Shown here in pieces: positions 54,905 through 63,627 of a stretch of 64,000 nucleotides of DNA. Under the pieces are notes generated by a model that did no database searches, had not been told where the DNA came from, and worked only from the letters and a program-made list of their open reading frames with translations. Location: positions 2,666,001 to 2,730,000 of the forward strand of contig OZ244783.1 of NCBI GenBank assembly GCA_965219635.1, written 5' to 3'. Made by a program: the position numbers and the translations under genes. Source of the DNA: JAPOXR01 sp965219635. Lineage in GTDB: Bacteria; Pseudomonadota; Alphaproteobacteria; Rhodobacterales; Rhodobacteraceae. Within the stretch, counting starts at the first letter, position 1. Each line of letters starts with the position of its first letter.

Positions 54905-54932
54905 GCGGCGGGCGGAAAGTCCCGCCCGCCGC
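54905..54932 (-). promoter_or_regulatory. Intercistronic GC-rich stem-loop after the peptide-binding-protein gene
   Basis: GCGGCGGGCGG (54905-54915) pairs perfectly with CCGCCCGCCGC (54922-54932) around a six-base loop. It lies between the binding-protein stop and the first permease. This is the third such hairpin in the window, always directly after a binding-protein gene; it likely attenuates downstream expression or protects the upstream mRNA. Confidence 0.7.
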
Positions 54933-54950
54933 CATCATAGTGCTATTGGA

Positions 54951-56993
54951 TTACTCGTCCAAGTACCATTGAGTCGCCCGGTACGGATAGGTCCGGTAGA
55001 ACTCGTAGGAGTGCGTCTTGAACTCGGTGACGTTCTTGAGGGCATTCCGGTGGAAGACCGGGTTCGGCCCGTGAACCGTTCCGATGAACAGCAGGTTGCC
55101 TGTCATGTTCTCCACCAGACGCTGACCAAGCATCTCGAATTCCGCCGAACCGACTGCGGCCGACTGGAGAGCGTTGATGTCATCGACGAGTTGCATGACG
55201 TAGTCCGGCGGTTCAACACCGGCGCTGCCATTGGAGTCGATCCACTCAGCCCAAAGCATGCCCGTCCTGATACCAAAATAGTTCTCGAACGGCGGCACCC
55301 AGAGCTCGTTGTTACCCAACACGATCGCCAGAGGCTGACTCTTGCGCCACATCAGGACATCAAGCTGGTTTGCAGACTGAGCCGACCGGTACTCGTCCGG
55401 CGTCACTTCCTTGACAGTAGTCTGGACACCGACATCAGCCCAATACTGTCCAACCAGTTCAACGAGTTGCCCGGCAATGCCCTGAGTCGAGAACTGCATG
55501 TTCAGAACGATCTTGTCGCCGTTGGGCAGTTCCCTGAATCCGTCCCCATCCGTGTCGACCATGCCGACCTCGTCAAGAAGCGAGTTCGCCAGGTCGGGAT
55601 CGTATTGGGTGTAGTGGGACAGCCAGCTGTCGTCGATGAAATCCGGCTTCGGCGAGAAACCGATATACTGGCGAGGTTCACCAAGTCCGAAGAACGCGAT
55701 CTCGTTCATTTCGTCGCGGTTCATCGCAACTGACATGGCCTGCCGGAACCTGAGGTCACCGAAGACTTCCCGCTTCGCGAGATCTTCGGAAGTGACATTG
55801 AAGGCCAGCGTCGGGATCGTGATCTCGGGCTTCAGCTGGATGGTGTAGTCACCAGCTTCCTGGTTTTCGAGCAGCATCGGCGCCGAAGGCAGTTGCAGGG
55901 ACTGCGACTTGTAATCGACCTCGGCATTGACCAGCTTCAGGATGCGGACTTCATTGTCGTTGATGTAGACCTCGTCCTGCTCGCTGATGTACGGGAGCTG
56001 ATTGCCCTGCGTGTCAACGATGTGGAAGTACGGGTTCGCAACCAGGTGCCTGCCTTCAGTCGTGTCGGCAGTGTAGATGTGCGACTCCAGAGTTGGGACC
56101 ACATCAGCCGGCAGATTGCCGACCAGGTCTGGCTGGCTCAGCAATGGCGAGGGCGTATCCGTCCAGTCCGAGTTTCCAAAATATGCAGCAATCACCGCGA
56201 GGCCATTCTCGAAGCCTGCTTCCTGGGCAAGGCTGTCCGCGTCCGGATTGATGTCCGGATGGTAGCGTCCAAGGAAGTGCTTCGGCTGGAAGCCCTGTGC
56301 GAATGAAGTCGCAAAGTGCGCCAGCAGTCCGGGCTTGGGAGCCGGAAGATGAAAGGTGACTGTTTGCGGGTCAACCACTTCGACTTCCATCCGTTCGCCA
56401 GCAACCAGGACGTAATCCTTGGCCTTCGGGATGACATTCGGGTCAAGCGACAGGTTATCGTACCAGAATTTGACATCCTCGGCGGTAAAGGGAGCGCCGT
56501 CCGACCATTTGTGACCCTTCCTGAGGAAGAAGGTCAGCTTGGTATAGTCGTCGTTCCATTCCCAACCCTTGGCGATATTCGGGACGATCGTCACGAGATC
56601 ATCCAGATAGCGTACGAGGTTGACGTGGCGCACCGACAGGAAGTCGGAGGTGCCGGCCTCGGTCGCGTTGGACAGCACATCAAGCGTGCCGCCATACTTG
56701 CCGATGGAGTCATAGGGAGCATAGACGAGCGGCTCCTCCGGGATACGCTCCGCCAGCGGCGGCAGCTCCGGGTTGCCCCGGATCCGGGCGTTCAGATCCC
56801 CGATTTCCGGGTTTGTGCTGAACTCCATCGTGCAGTTTGCGAGCGCCTCGAACTCTGCAAGTTCGTATTGCTGCGGGAACTCACCCGCCGGAACACCCAT
56901 CGGGTCTGCGACGGTCACGGCTGGGCAGTTGGCGAGCGCCGTACCGGCGGACGCAACTGCGGCCATGAACGCGAGGAAGAACTTCCTGTTCAT
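54951..56993 (-). CDS. oppA: Peptide-type ABC transporter substrate-binding protein (family 5)
   Basis: The protein has 680 residues. The signal peptide (MNRKFFLAFMAAVASAGTAL) ends near ALA. The mature protein shows the family 5 signature region LTFFLRKGHKWSDGAPFTAEDVKFWYDN written in part, around residue 170, and further DppA/OppA-like blocks (FRQAMSVAMNRDEMNEIAFF). At about 660 mature residues it is longer than most peptide-binding proteins (500-550) and matches the extended OppC. The start is preceded by AAGGAAAA. Substrate is unknown; peptides, opines or oligosaccharides are all possible in this group. Confidence 0.91.
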   Translation of the reverse strand: MNRKFFLAFMAAVASAGTALANCPAVTVADPMGVPAGEFPQQYELAEFEALANCTMEFSTNPEIGDLNARIRGNPELPPLAERIPEEPLVYAPYDSIGKYGGTLDVLSNATEAGTSDFLSVRHVNLVRYLDDLVTIVPNIAKGWEWNDDYTKLTFFLRKGHKWSDGAPFTAEDVKFWYDNLSLDPNVIPKAKDYVLVAGERMEVEVVDPQTVTFHLPAPKPGLLAHFATSFAQGFQPKHFLGRYHPDINPDADSLAQEAGFENGLAVIAAYFGNSDWTDTPSPLLSQPDLVGNLPADVVPTLESHIYTADTTEGRHLVANPYFHIVDTQGNQLPYISEQDEVYINDNEVRILKLVNAEVDYKSQSLQLPSAPMLLENQEAGDYTIQLKPEITIPTLAFNVTSEDLAKREVFGDLRFRQAMSVAMNRDEMNEIAFFGLGEPRQYIGFSPKPDFIDDSWLSHYTQYDPDLANSLLDEVGMVDTDGDGFRELPNGDKIVLNMQFSTQGIAGQLVELVGQYWADVGVQTTVKEVTPDEYRSAQSANQLDVLMWRKSQPLAIVLGNNELWVPPFENYFGIRTGMLWAEWIDSNGSAGVEPPDYVMQLVDDINALQSAAVGSAEFEMLGQRLVENMTGNLLFIGTVHGPNPVFHRNALKNVTEFKTHSYEFYRTYPYRATQWYLDE

Positions 56994-57089
56994 GTCGTTT
57001 TCCTTTCTTGCAATTTGTGAATCGGTTGAATCTATCCGTCCCCCCGGAATTCACCGGATACGGGATTGCATCCAGATTGCCACCAGAGT

Positions 57090-57101
57090 CAAGCATGCTT
57101 G
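57090..57101 (-). promoter_or_regulatory. Palindrome overlapping a possible -35 box of the peptide importer
   Basis: CAAGCATGCTTG (57090-57101) is a perfect 12-bp palindrome about 100 bp upstream of oppA. On the minus strand its last bases run into TTGACT, a possible -35. A second CAAGC-x2-GCTTG occurs at 57397-57408. This spacing could serve a dimeric regulator, but no regulator gene is next to it. Confidence 0.3.
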
Positions 57102-57649
57102 CATGAAGCTTGAGTGAATGTTCTTGACCTGAGTCAGTTACAGGCCGTTTGCTGCTCGAAACTGCCGTTAGTTTCGCGTTCCGGGGCCGGAATTCGGGCA
57201 AGGGAACTGCGCCACCGGGCGCCACTGCGCATGGGGCAGGTATCGCGGCTGATAGCTGTATGCCGTAATGCCGCCAAGACACGGATCCGTTACGTCCGGT
57301 CATGTCCTCAGCACACGTTGGGCCATGGACCCTGGATTTGGACTGGCAGCGGGGCAGTAAAGGCTTGGCGGCCAGCTGGTTCACATTCAGCTTGACCAAG
57401 CACGCTTGCTTGATGTTCCTGCGTTCACGGAAGAAGGGCGGAGCCTAGCTCGTGATCTGGTCCATATTCACGTTCATTATGCTCGAACGCTGCCAACGAC
57501 AGTGCAACTACACGACCTTGCCTGCTTGGACGCGGCTTGGAAACTGCTCACGCTATCCTATCTCCTTGAAGCTCACCGATCGGTGACTTGGTGAGGAAGC
57601 AAGCGAATTTGATGATGAAGATAGAGATGAAACAACGGAGGGCCAAGTA
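57102..57649. other. Intergenic region at the left edge of the small accessory island
   Basis: About 550 bp. A 62-codon plus-strand frame (57406-57594, TTG start) has a protein-like composition (LARDLVHIHVHYARTL, CLDAAWKLLTLSYLLEA) but no family match or clear ribosome binding site; it may be a remnant. No integrase, tRNA or clear repeat end marks the island border. Confidence 0.35.
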
Positions 57650-58018
57650 ATGAGTGATCGCGGTCTATATTCCGCACTCTACGGCCAGCTTCGCGACTGC
57701 GCCGAGTTAATCGATGACGTGATCGTCGATCTTGAGACAGCGGGACGCGTGAGCACTGAAAAGCGACGCCGAACGCTTAGCGGCTATTTCCGCGCGCTGG
57801 AAGCGGCCCCCGCATCGAATGTGAGTGCAGCGTTATTGTGGAACGTACTCTGCGAGAACAAGGCACAGCAACGAGCCGACTGGTCTGAGGTCGCGGATGC
57901 GATCGATCGCTGCGATGCGTCGGACGGTGTAATGGGGCAACTCAAAGATCTGGCGCAACTCTTGGAGGTGGAACGCGCCGAGTTGAATGCGAGGATACGC
58001 GGTTCGAGTGCTCGATGA
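57650..58018 (+). CDS. Small helical protein of unknown function
   Basis: The protein has 122 residues with GGAGGG well placed before ATG 57650. It is predicted almost wholly helical (LYGQLRDCAELIDDVIVDLE, LKDLAQLLEVERAELNARIR) and moderately acidic, without hydrophobic segments. I do not recognise the family. The next ORF starts inside its last codons, so the two are coupled or represent one gene split by a frameshift. Confidence 0.5.
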   Translation: MSDRGLYSALYGQLRDCAELIDDVIVDLETAGRVSTEKRRRTLSGYFRALEAAPASNVSAALLWNVLCENKAQQRADWSEVADAIDRCDASDGVMGQLKDLAQLLEVERAELNARIRGSSAR

Positions 58019-58187
58019 GTATTTCGAAGCCTCGCTTACACAACTTGTCGCACGGGGACGATTGCCAAAAGAGAACCCGCGCGACCTGCCGCGGGTCCAC
58101 GACAGCCTGATCCGGGCCTGCAATCTCGAGCTCGACGATATCATTGCTAGGCTACGTGAGCTTCAGGAACCGCCCCAAACAAGTTAA
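57987..58187 (+). CDS. Small protein overlapping the previous ORF
   Basis: The protein has 66 residues (DEYFEASLTQLVARGRLPKE, RACNLELDDIIARLRELQ), helical and amphipathic. It overlaps the upstream ORF by 32 bp in another frame. It is either a second gene in a coupled pair or the tail of a single protein after a +1 shift. No known family was recognised. Confidence 0.4.
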   Translation: MRGYAVRVLDEYFEASLTQLVARGRLPKENPRDLPRVHDSLIRACNLELDDIIARLRELQEPPQTS

Positions 58188-58435
58188 TACCCGCCAATCA
58201 GACGGTCCTTGTTGGCCAGCACCAAAATCTGACAGCACCATGCCTTCACTGCAGATTGTCCAATGACGTAATTGAAACGCTCGCGACCGTTCCTTCGGCA
58301 GTTTACGACCGCTGCAACATCCACCCTACGCGGGCGGTCAATCAGGTGCAAAATGACTTCTTCAGCACCAGAGGCCAAGCGGGTCTTGCCGGGATTTCAT
58401 CCCGATGCCAGCGCCGCCCTAATATGAAACCGACT

Positions 58436-58837
58436 CTATTCCTGATCTATCGGCGGATCACCGAGTACGCCTCCAGGTCCGTACAGGAGCGCATCCAAAG
58501 GGATTCCGAAATGCTCATGAAGTGCCTGAGCCATCTGTCTTGTGACAGTGCGTTTGCCGGAACGCACTTCCGCAACTTTGGTACGACTTCCGATAATCGG
58601 AATCAGATCGCTTGGGCTCAATACTCGTTGATCCAAGTAGAATTCGATCATACCCACTGGTCCAGGATAGCCCATCGGCACATGTTCGTTTTCGTATATC
58701 TCGACAAGATCGGCCAGCACATCGAGTTCTTCGGATTCAGGGCTGCCAGACTCCGCATCCATCAAGGCATCAATTCGCAATAGCGCGGCTTCGTATTCCG
58801 CTTTGGTTGGGATAGGTTTGACCTTACCTCCAACCAT
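58436..58837 (-). CDS. higA: HigA-type antitoxin with C-terminal helix-turn-helix
   Basis: The protein has 133 residues. The N-terminal half (IPTKAEYEAALLRIDALMDA, SEELDVLADLVEIYENEHVP) and the C-terminal HTH (LSPSDLIPIIGSRTKVAEVR, SGKRTVTRQMAQALHEHFGI) are typical of HigA antitoxins that follow higB. It binds its own promoter and neutralises HigB. The upstream higB is decayed (58850-59069), so HigA here is an orphan that may still act as a repressor. AAGGAG precedes ATG 58837. Confidence 0.85.
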   Translation of the reverse strand: MVGGKVKPIPTKAEYEAALLRIDALMDAESGSPESEELDVLADLVEIYENEHVPMGYPGPVGMIEFYLDQRVLSPSDLIPIIGSRTKVAEVRSGKRTVTRQMAQALHEHFGIPLDALLYGPGGVLGDPPIDQE

Positions 58838-58849
58838 CTTGTATCTCCT

Positions 58850-59069
58850 TCATGTCAGGGCGTCATGTACGGCGTGGGTTCCGATGACGCAGTTCCAGTG
58901 GGAGTGTTTACGACCGTCAATCCTCACGAAGAGGCGAGTGTCAACGCATTCAATGTTGAAAACCACGCGCTTACGCCGAGCGATGCTGGCGCTGTGGCAA
59001 TTCGCCTTCAGCCTCGCTCTTCAATGCCCAATCACTGTCCCTGACTTCGAACTTCCAGGAGAGCAGCAT
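58850..59069 (-). pseudogene. higB: Decayed HigB toxin gene
   Basis: In one frame the C-terminal two thirds are readable: RLKANCHSASIARRKRVVF, then NIECVDTRLFVRID and VIGTHAVHDALT, ending in TGA at 58850. This matches the order of HigB (K-A-x3-S-A-S, R-V-V-F-N-I, R-L-V-V-R-I, I-G-T-H-A-x-Y-D). The N-terminal part (KFEVRDSDWALKS) continues in another frame from ATG 59069, and the W-Y-x-E-A middle is missing, so there is a deletion with frameshift. It ends 12 bp before the higA start, the normal arrangement. Confidence 0.55.
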
Positions 59070-59217
59070 GAACACCGCCTTGGCACTGGAGGAAATTGAC
59101 CTCTCCACCGCACTAGGAATAGAGACTGCATCACATAAGGCATGTATGCATTTGACGGCTAAATTCAGCCACTGACTTGCCCGGTCACACCCGACAACCT
59201 CACAGACGAGTCTGCCA

Positions 59218-60678
59218 ATGTCATTCAAGATTAGACCACCAGCCCTAGTTGTTCCCGAAGACAACCCGTTTAAGAACGATCAACTAGAAAGAAAGGAGCC
59301 AGTCGAAGCATTGGCTCGGTTGGTTCGAACTGTCAGCGGGCCCTGTGTTGTCGCTGTTGACGCAGGGTGGGGGATGGGAAAAACAACATTCCTGGATATG
59401 TGCAGTGCGCATCTCAAAGGAAACGGTACTCCCGTCGCCATGTTCAATGCATGGGAAACCGATTTTGCAAACGAACCATTTCTTGCACTGTCTGAAGAGT
59501 TGGCCGCAGCGCTAATGTCAAATGTTGATCACGATACCAACAGATTCGACCCCACTACGGCGCAAGAACTTAGAAGACGAATTGCGAAGGTACGCGCTAC
59601 TGCAGGCCTGGCCCTTCTCAAGGCGTTCCTAGCTTCTGCGGTAGGAAACAACTTAGCAGATGCTGTAGTAGAGGCGGCAAACGCTTGGACCAACGGTGAA
59701 GATGGGGACTCTTCACGATATGGCGAGGCACAGGCAGCCATTAATGATTTTCGCAACACCTTGCAAAGGCTTGCGAGTGAGCACCCGAGCAGGCAACCAA
59801 CCGTGGTCATTGTGGATGAGTTGGATCGATGCCGGCCATCCTACGCGGTCGAACTATTGGAGACCGTAAAGCACTTGTTTTCGGTTGAGTGTATTATCTT
59901 CATCCTTGGAATAAATCGCAGCCAATTGGAGACGTCCATTCGGTCACTCTACGGCGCTGATTTTGATGCAAGTGTATACTTGAGGCGATTTATTGACATC
60001 GAATTTCGCCTTCCACAAGCGGCAAGACAGAGTTTCATTGACTGGAATATGGACGAAATTGAACAACAACTAGGCGGTAACGATTGGCGGGCAAGAGACT
60101 GCTGGAGCAGTATGCCCAGAAAGTGGCTTGAAGAGTTCTTTGGAAATCAAAAACCTGATCTACGTACTGTGCAGCAGGCGCTTCAGCGACTTGGGTTGGT
60201 CATCGCCATGCTGGACGAAAGAGATGACAACGAGACGCACCTGATGGCGACGATCGCGATAATCCTCCGCACGCTTGAACCCGAACTCTACGATCGGCTT
60301 GAAGCAGGAACCGCTACTGATGATGAAGTCATAAACTCTCTATTTGAGTGGGCGAGCGAAGAATTTTGGTATCGCAGCGACGATGCGGAGAATTTTGTAC
60401 TCCGCCTAATCGGGGCAGCGTGGGGTAACCAGTCCACTGGTGAGCACAGTTCCAGCGTGGAGTCCCCCTTTGTTTCCCAATGCAGAAGCATGACAAAAAA
60501 ATCCACGTCACGCTCAAATGAGACGTTATACGTTTGCCATAATTCATCAAGCGTGATCAGTTATATGGTTCAACACAACACTATTGAGAAAATGTTGGAG
60601 TGGCGACGAAAATATGAGAGAGCAAGTAGGTTACTGGAGCTTGTGTCCTATGATTTTGACAATCAACGGATGGACTGA
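59218..60678 (+). CDS. KAP-family P-loop NTPase
   Basis: The protein has 486 residues. Walker A GWGMGKTT is at 50-57, the FNAWETDF block near 76-83 and Walker B VVIVDELDRC at 196-205, with a sensor-like YLRRFIDIEFRLP near 258, all KAP signatures. KAP proteins usually have membrane segments inserted between Walker A and B; here only a weak hydrophobic helix (about 130-150) is present, so it may be soluble. KAP NTPases are common in defence islands and phage-exclusion loci (PifA, Kidins220 relatives). Codon use is A/T-richer than in neighbouring catabolic genes. It stands alone between higBA and the phosphonate operon. Confidence 0.88.
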   Translation: MSFKIRPPALVVPEDNPFKNDQLERKEPVEALARLVRTVSGPCVVAVDAGWGMGKTTFLDMCSAHLKGNGTPVAMFNAWETDFANEPFLALSEELAAALMSNVDHDTNRFDPTTAQELRRRIAKVRATAGLALLKAFLASAVGNNLADAVVEAANAWTNGEDGDSSRYGEAQAAINDFRNTLQRLASEHPSRQPTVVIVDELDRCRPSYAVELLETVKHLFSVECIIFILGINRSQLETSIRSLYGADFDASVYLRRFIDIEFRLPQAARQSFIDWNMDEIEQQLGGNDWRARDCWSSMPRKWLEEFFGNQKPDLRTVQQALQRLGLVIAMLDERDDNETHLMATIAIILRTLEPELYDRLEAGTATDDEVINSLFEWASEEFWYRSDDAENFVLRLIGAAWGNQSTGEHSSSVESPFVSQCRSMTKKSTSRSNETLYVCHNSSSVISYMVQHNTIEKMLEWRRKYERASRLLELVSYDFDNQRMD

Positions 60679-60774
60679 GAATATCCCACGCTAATGCGGG
60701 TCGTAAAGATGTATTCTAGAGCTAGAAGGAAGCTCATCTGTCATTCAGAGTTGACCCCTGCACGAAGCCGATCA

Positions 60775-62145
60775 TCAAGATTCCAGTTTGCACCTGCAAG
60801 CATCGGTTGCACGAACTATGGAGGCTTCAAGAATACCTAGCGCAGCATCCAACTGCTCGTCCGTAATCGTCAGCGGTGGCGAAAGCGTTAGCATCGATCC
60901 CTGGGAGATCTTGAAGGATAGGCCATGATCAAGGCAGTCATAGAAAATAGATTCGGCCAATTCGGGAGCAGTCACCCCATTGCTCTTGTCATCGACGATC
61001 TCAACTCCGAATAGCAAACCGCGCCCGCTCACATCACCGACTACAGGGCTGGTTTTCCCAAAGCTTTTCAGGCGGTCATGTGCCCTTGCACCCAATTCTG
61101 CCGCCTGCTGAACAAGGCCTTCCTCCTTGATCACATCCAGTGTCGCCAATGCTGCACGCGCTGTTACGGGGTTCTTTTCGTGCGTATAGTGACCGATTGC
61201 GAATTCACCGCACACATCAAGGTCTGTTCGAGCAATCACCGCGGCGATCGGCAGAACTCCGCCTCCCAGCGCCTTGCCGACTACAACCATGTCAGGAGTT
61301 ACACCCTCGTGCTCAAATGCAAAGAACTTGCCGGTCTTTCCAAGTCCCGTCGGAATCTCATCGAAGATCAGCAGGGATCCATTTGCGTCGCAGGCCTCAC
61401 GCACTTGCTGCCAATAGCCATCTGGCGCCAGGTGAGGTATTGCCCGCATCGGCTCGGCGATCACAGCGGCAACATCGCCTTCCCTTTCCAGAACGTAGCG
61501 CACCATGGACGCACAGGCGAGGCCACAGGTGGCCGGATCCTTGTGACCATAGTGGCAGTTGCGACAATTGAAGGGAGCTACATGCTCGGCCCCTGGCAGC
61601 AATGGACCGGCAATGTGTGACCGGAAGGTTGCTTCTCCCCCGATCGACGAGGCTCCGAAACCGGCGCCGTGGAAGGAGTCCCAAAATGAGATGGTCTTGA
61701 ACCTGCCGGTCGCCGCTCTGGCAATCTTTATGGCAATCTCCATCGCATCAGAGCCGCCAGTCGCAAACAGGCACTTGCCGAGTGGATCCGGCGCCAGCGC
61801 CGCGAGCCTTTCAGCCAGTTGTACGGCCGGTTCATTTGTGAATCTGCGGGGTGAGAATGGCAGTTCGTCAAGCTGCTCCTTGATTGCAGCAATCACCTTC
61901 GGATGCCCGTATCCGACATGATGGACGGAGTTGCCGTGGAAATCCATCACCCGGTTGCCTTCGGCATCCTCGATCCAGATGCCTTCCGCCTTCGCTGCAG
62001 TCATCGCACATGGCGTCGACAGGCTTTGGTGCATGAAGACAGCGGAGTCCCGTTCGATCAGCTCATGGGACTGTTTTGATTGCGTGGCGCCCTTCCAGGC
62101 GAGCCTGGAAGTTGAGCGGTTGGATTCTCCTTCAGTGTGCCGCAT
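60775..62145 (-). CDS. pbfA: (R)-1-hydroxy-2-aminoethylphosphonate ammonia-lyase (class III aminotransferase fold)
   Basis: This 456-residue PLP enzyme shows DFHGNSVHHVGYGHPKV near 69-85, ATGGSDAMEIAIKIARAATG near 130, FWDSFHGAGFGASSIGGEA, IFDEIPTGLGKTG near 260 and the Schiff-base lysine in VVVGKALGGGV. PbfA removes ammonia from (R)-1-hydroxy-2-aminoethylphosphonate to give phosphonoacetaldehyde, which PhnY oxidises. Assignment rests on the close match to this subgroup and the phnY-phnA context. It is the third gene of the operon, 32 bp after the phnY stop. The Cys-rich insert NCRNCHYGHKDPATCGLACA is a feature of the group. Confidence 0.85.
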   Translation of the reverse strand: MRHTEGESNRSTSRLAWKGATQSKQSHELIERDSAVFMHQSLSTPCAMTAAKAEGIWIEDAEGNRVMDFHGNSVHHVGYGHPKVIAAIKEQLDELPFSPRRFTNEPAVQLAERLAALAPDPLGKCLFATGGSDAMEIAIKIARAATGRFKTISFWDSFHGAGFGASSIGGEATFRSHIAGPLLPGAEHVAPFNCRNCHYGHKDPATCGLACASMVRYVLEREGDVAAVIAEPMRAIPHLAPDGYWQQVREACDANGSLLIFDEIPTGLGKTGKFFAFEHEGVTPDMVVVGKALGGGVLPIAAVIARTDLDVCGEFAIGHYTHEKNPVTARAALATLDVIKEEGLVQQAAELGARAHDRLKSFGKTSPVVGDVSGRGLLFGVEIVDDKSNGVTAPELAESIFYDCLDHGLSFKISQGSMLTLSPPLTITDEQLDAALGILEASIVRATDACRCKLES

Positions 62146-62177
62146 TCAATCCTATTGGCTTTCGGCCCATACCCCGG

Positions 62178-63626
62178 TCAACTCCAGGGAAGCGAGAACG
62201 TCTTGATGTTCGTGTAACTCTTCATGGCCTCGATGACGCCTTCCTTGTAGCCGAGCCCACTATCCTTGATACCACCAAAAGGAGACATCTCGATCCTGTA
62301 GCCAGGGACCTCCCAGATGTTCACCGTTCCAACCCTCAATCCCTGGATGTATTTCTGCATGCGGTCGAAGCGGTTCGTGCAAACTCCGGCGGATAGACCA
62401 AACGCCGTCGAGTTTGAAATAGCGATCGTCTGCTCGTCGTCATCAGGAACCCTGATGACCGGAATGACCGGCCCGAAGGTCTCCTCCATTACAAGCTCGG
62501 CAGCAGGCGGAACTCTGTCCAGGACGATTGGCGGCAGCAAGGCGCCACTCCTGCCAGGATTGTACAGTATCTCCGCCCCAAGCTCTCCAGCGTTTTCTAC
62601 CCTCTCCTCGAATAGCTTTGCCGCCGCCTCGCTGACAACCGTTCCAAGGTCGGTTTCGGGGTCCATTGGATCGCCAAACCTGATTGCCCTGGCGCGCTCC
62701 AGCACAAGTGGAACAAAGCGGTCAGCTACACTCTCCTGGCACAGGATCCTCTTGACAGCCGTGCACCGTTGGCCGGAATTCTTGGTGGCGCCAGCCACTG
62801 CCAGATCGGCCGCCCGGGCGAGGTCGTCGTCATCAAGATCATTGAGCACGATCAGCGGATCGTTTCCTCCAAGTTCAAGTACTGTCCGCTTGTAACCGGC
62901 GGTCTCGGCGATCAGCTTGCCGACCCTTACCCCGCCCGTGAATGTGATCAGGTCTATGTTGGGATTGGTGACCATCTCAGGCCCGATCACCTCCGGGCAG
63001 CCTGTCACTACCGAGAACATCTCTGCGGGCAGCCCGGCCTCCATCAGCAGGTCTGCAAGGCGAAGTGCGGACAGAGGTGTCAGTTCTGTTTGTTTGCAAA
63101 CCAGGCAGTTGTTGGTTGCAATCGATGGCGCCACCTTGTGCGCCACCATGTTCAGCGGATGGTTGAAGGGCGTGATTGCCGAGATGGCCCGCAACGGCTC
63201 GCGCAATGTGAAGATCTTCCGGGCCTTTCCTTGCGGCGTCAAATCACAGGAGAAGATCTCTCCGTCATCCTGGATGCAAAGCTGCCCGGCCAGATTGAAC
63301 ACGTCACAGGCGCGGCCAACCTCATAAAGTGAGTCCTTTAGTGAAATCCCGAGCTCAAGCGTAAGTATCTGAGACAGGGACTCCTTTTCGCTTTCCAGGA
63401 GTTCGGCGGTACGAAACAAAATGCGCTGACGCTCATACCGTGTCAGTTTGGGCTCGTAGCTGGCTGCTTTGGCCAATGCCTTCGCTGCATGCTCTGCCCG
63501 CCCCTGCGGAACCGTACCGATAACCTCGCCCGTATAGGGGTAGTGCACCGGAATTGTCTCGTCTGTTCCGACATTTTCTCCGGCAATACGCATTTGCTCG
63601 GCAAGTGGACTGGCGACGGTTTTCAT
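62178..63626 (-). CDS. phnY: Phosphonoacetaldehyde dehydrogenase
   Basis: The protein has 482 residues from ATG 63626 (GGAGAG upstream; longer frame open to 63674). This aldehyde dehydrogenase has catalytic Cys in NSGQRCTAVKR, Glu in LELGGNDPLI, and FTGGVRVGK for NAD. The ending PGYRIEMSPFGGIKDSGLGY and AMKSYTNIKTFSLPW is characteristic of PhnY. It oxidises phosphonoacetaldehyde to phosphonoacetate. The start is one base after the phnA stop, and pbfA follows, forming one phosphonate operon. Confidence 0.9.
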   Translation of the reverse strand: MKTVASPLAEQMRIAGENVGTDETIPVHYPYTGEVIGTVPQGRAEHAAKALAKAASYEPKLTRYERQRILFRTAELLESEKESLSQILTLELGISLKDSLYEVGRACDVFNLAGQLCIQDDGEIFSCDLTPQGKARKIFTLREPLRAISAITPFNHPLNMVAHKVAPSIATNNCLVCKQTELTPLSALRLADLLMEAGLPAEMFSVVTGCPEVIGPEMVTNPNIDLITFTGGVRVGKLIAETAGYKRTVLELGGNDPLIVLNDLDDDDLARAADLAVAGATKNSGQRCTAVKRILCQESVADRFVPLVLERARAIRFGDPMDPETDLGTVVSEAAAKLFEERVENAGELGAEILYNPGRSGALLPPIVLDRVPPAAELVMEETFGPVIPVIRVPDDDEQTIAISNSTAFGLSAGVCTNRFDRMQKYIQGLRVGTVNIWEVPGYRIEMSPFGGIKDSGLGYKEGVIEAMKSYTNIKTFSLPWS

Positions 63627-63627
63627 A

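Noticed and set aside
54266..54940. Plus-strand 224-codon frame opposite the OppB gene
   Set aside because: It lies wholly opposite a clear permease gene and has the composition of an antisense shadow.
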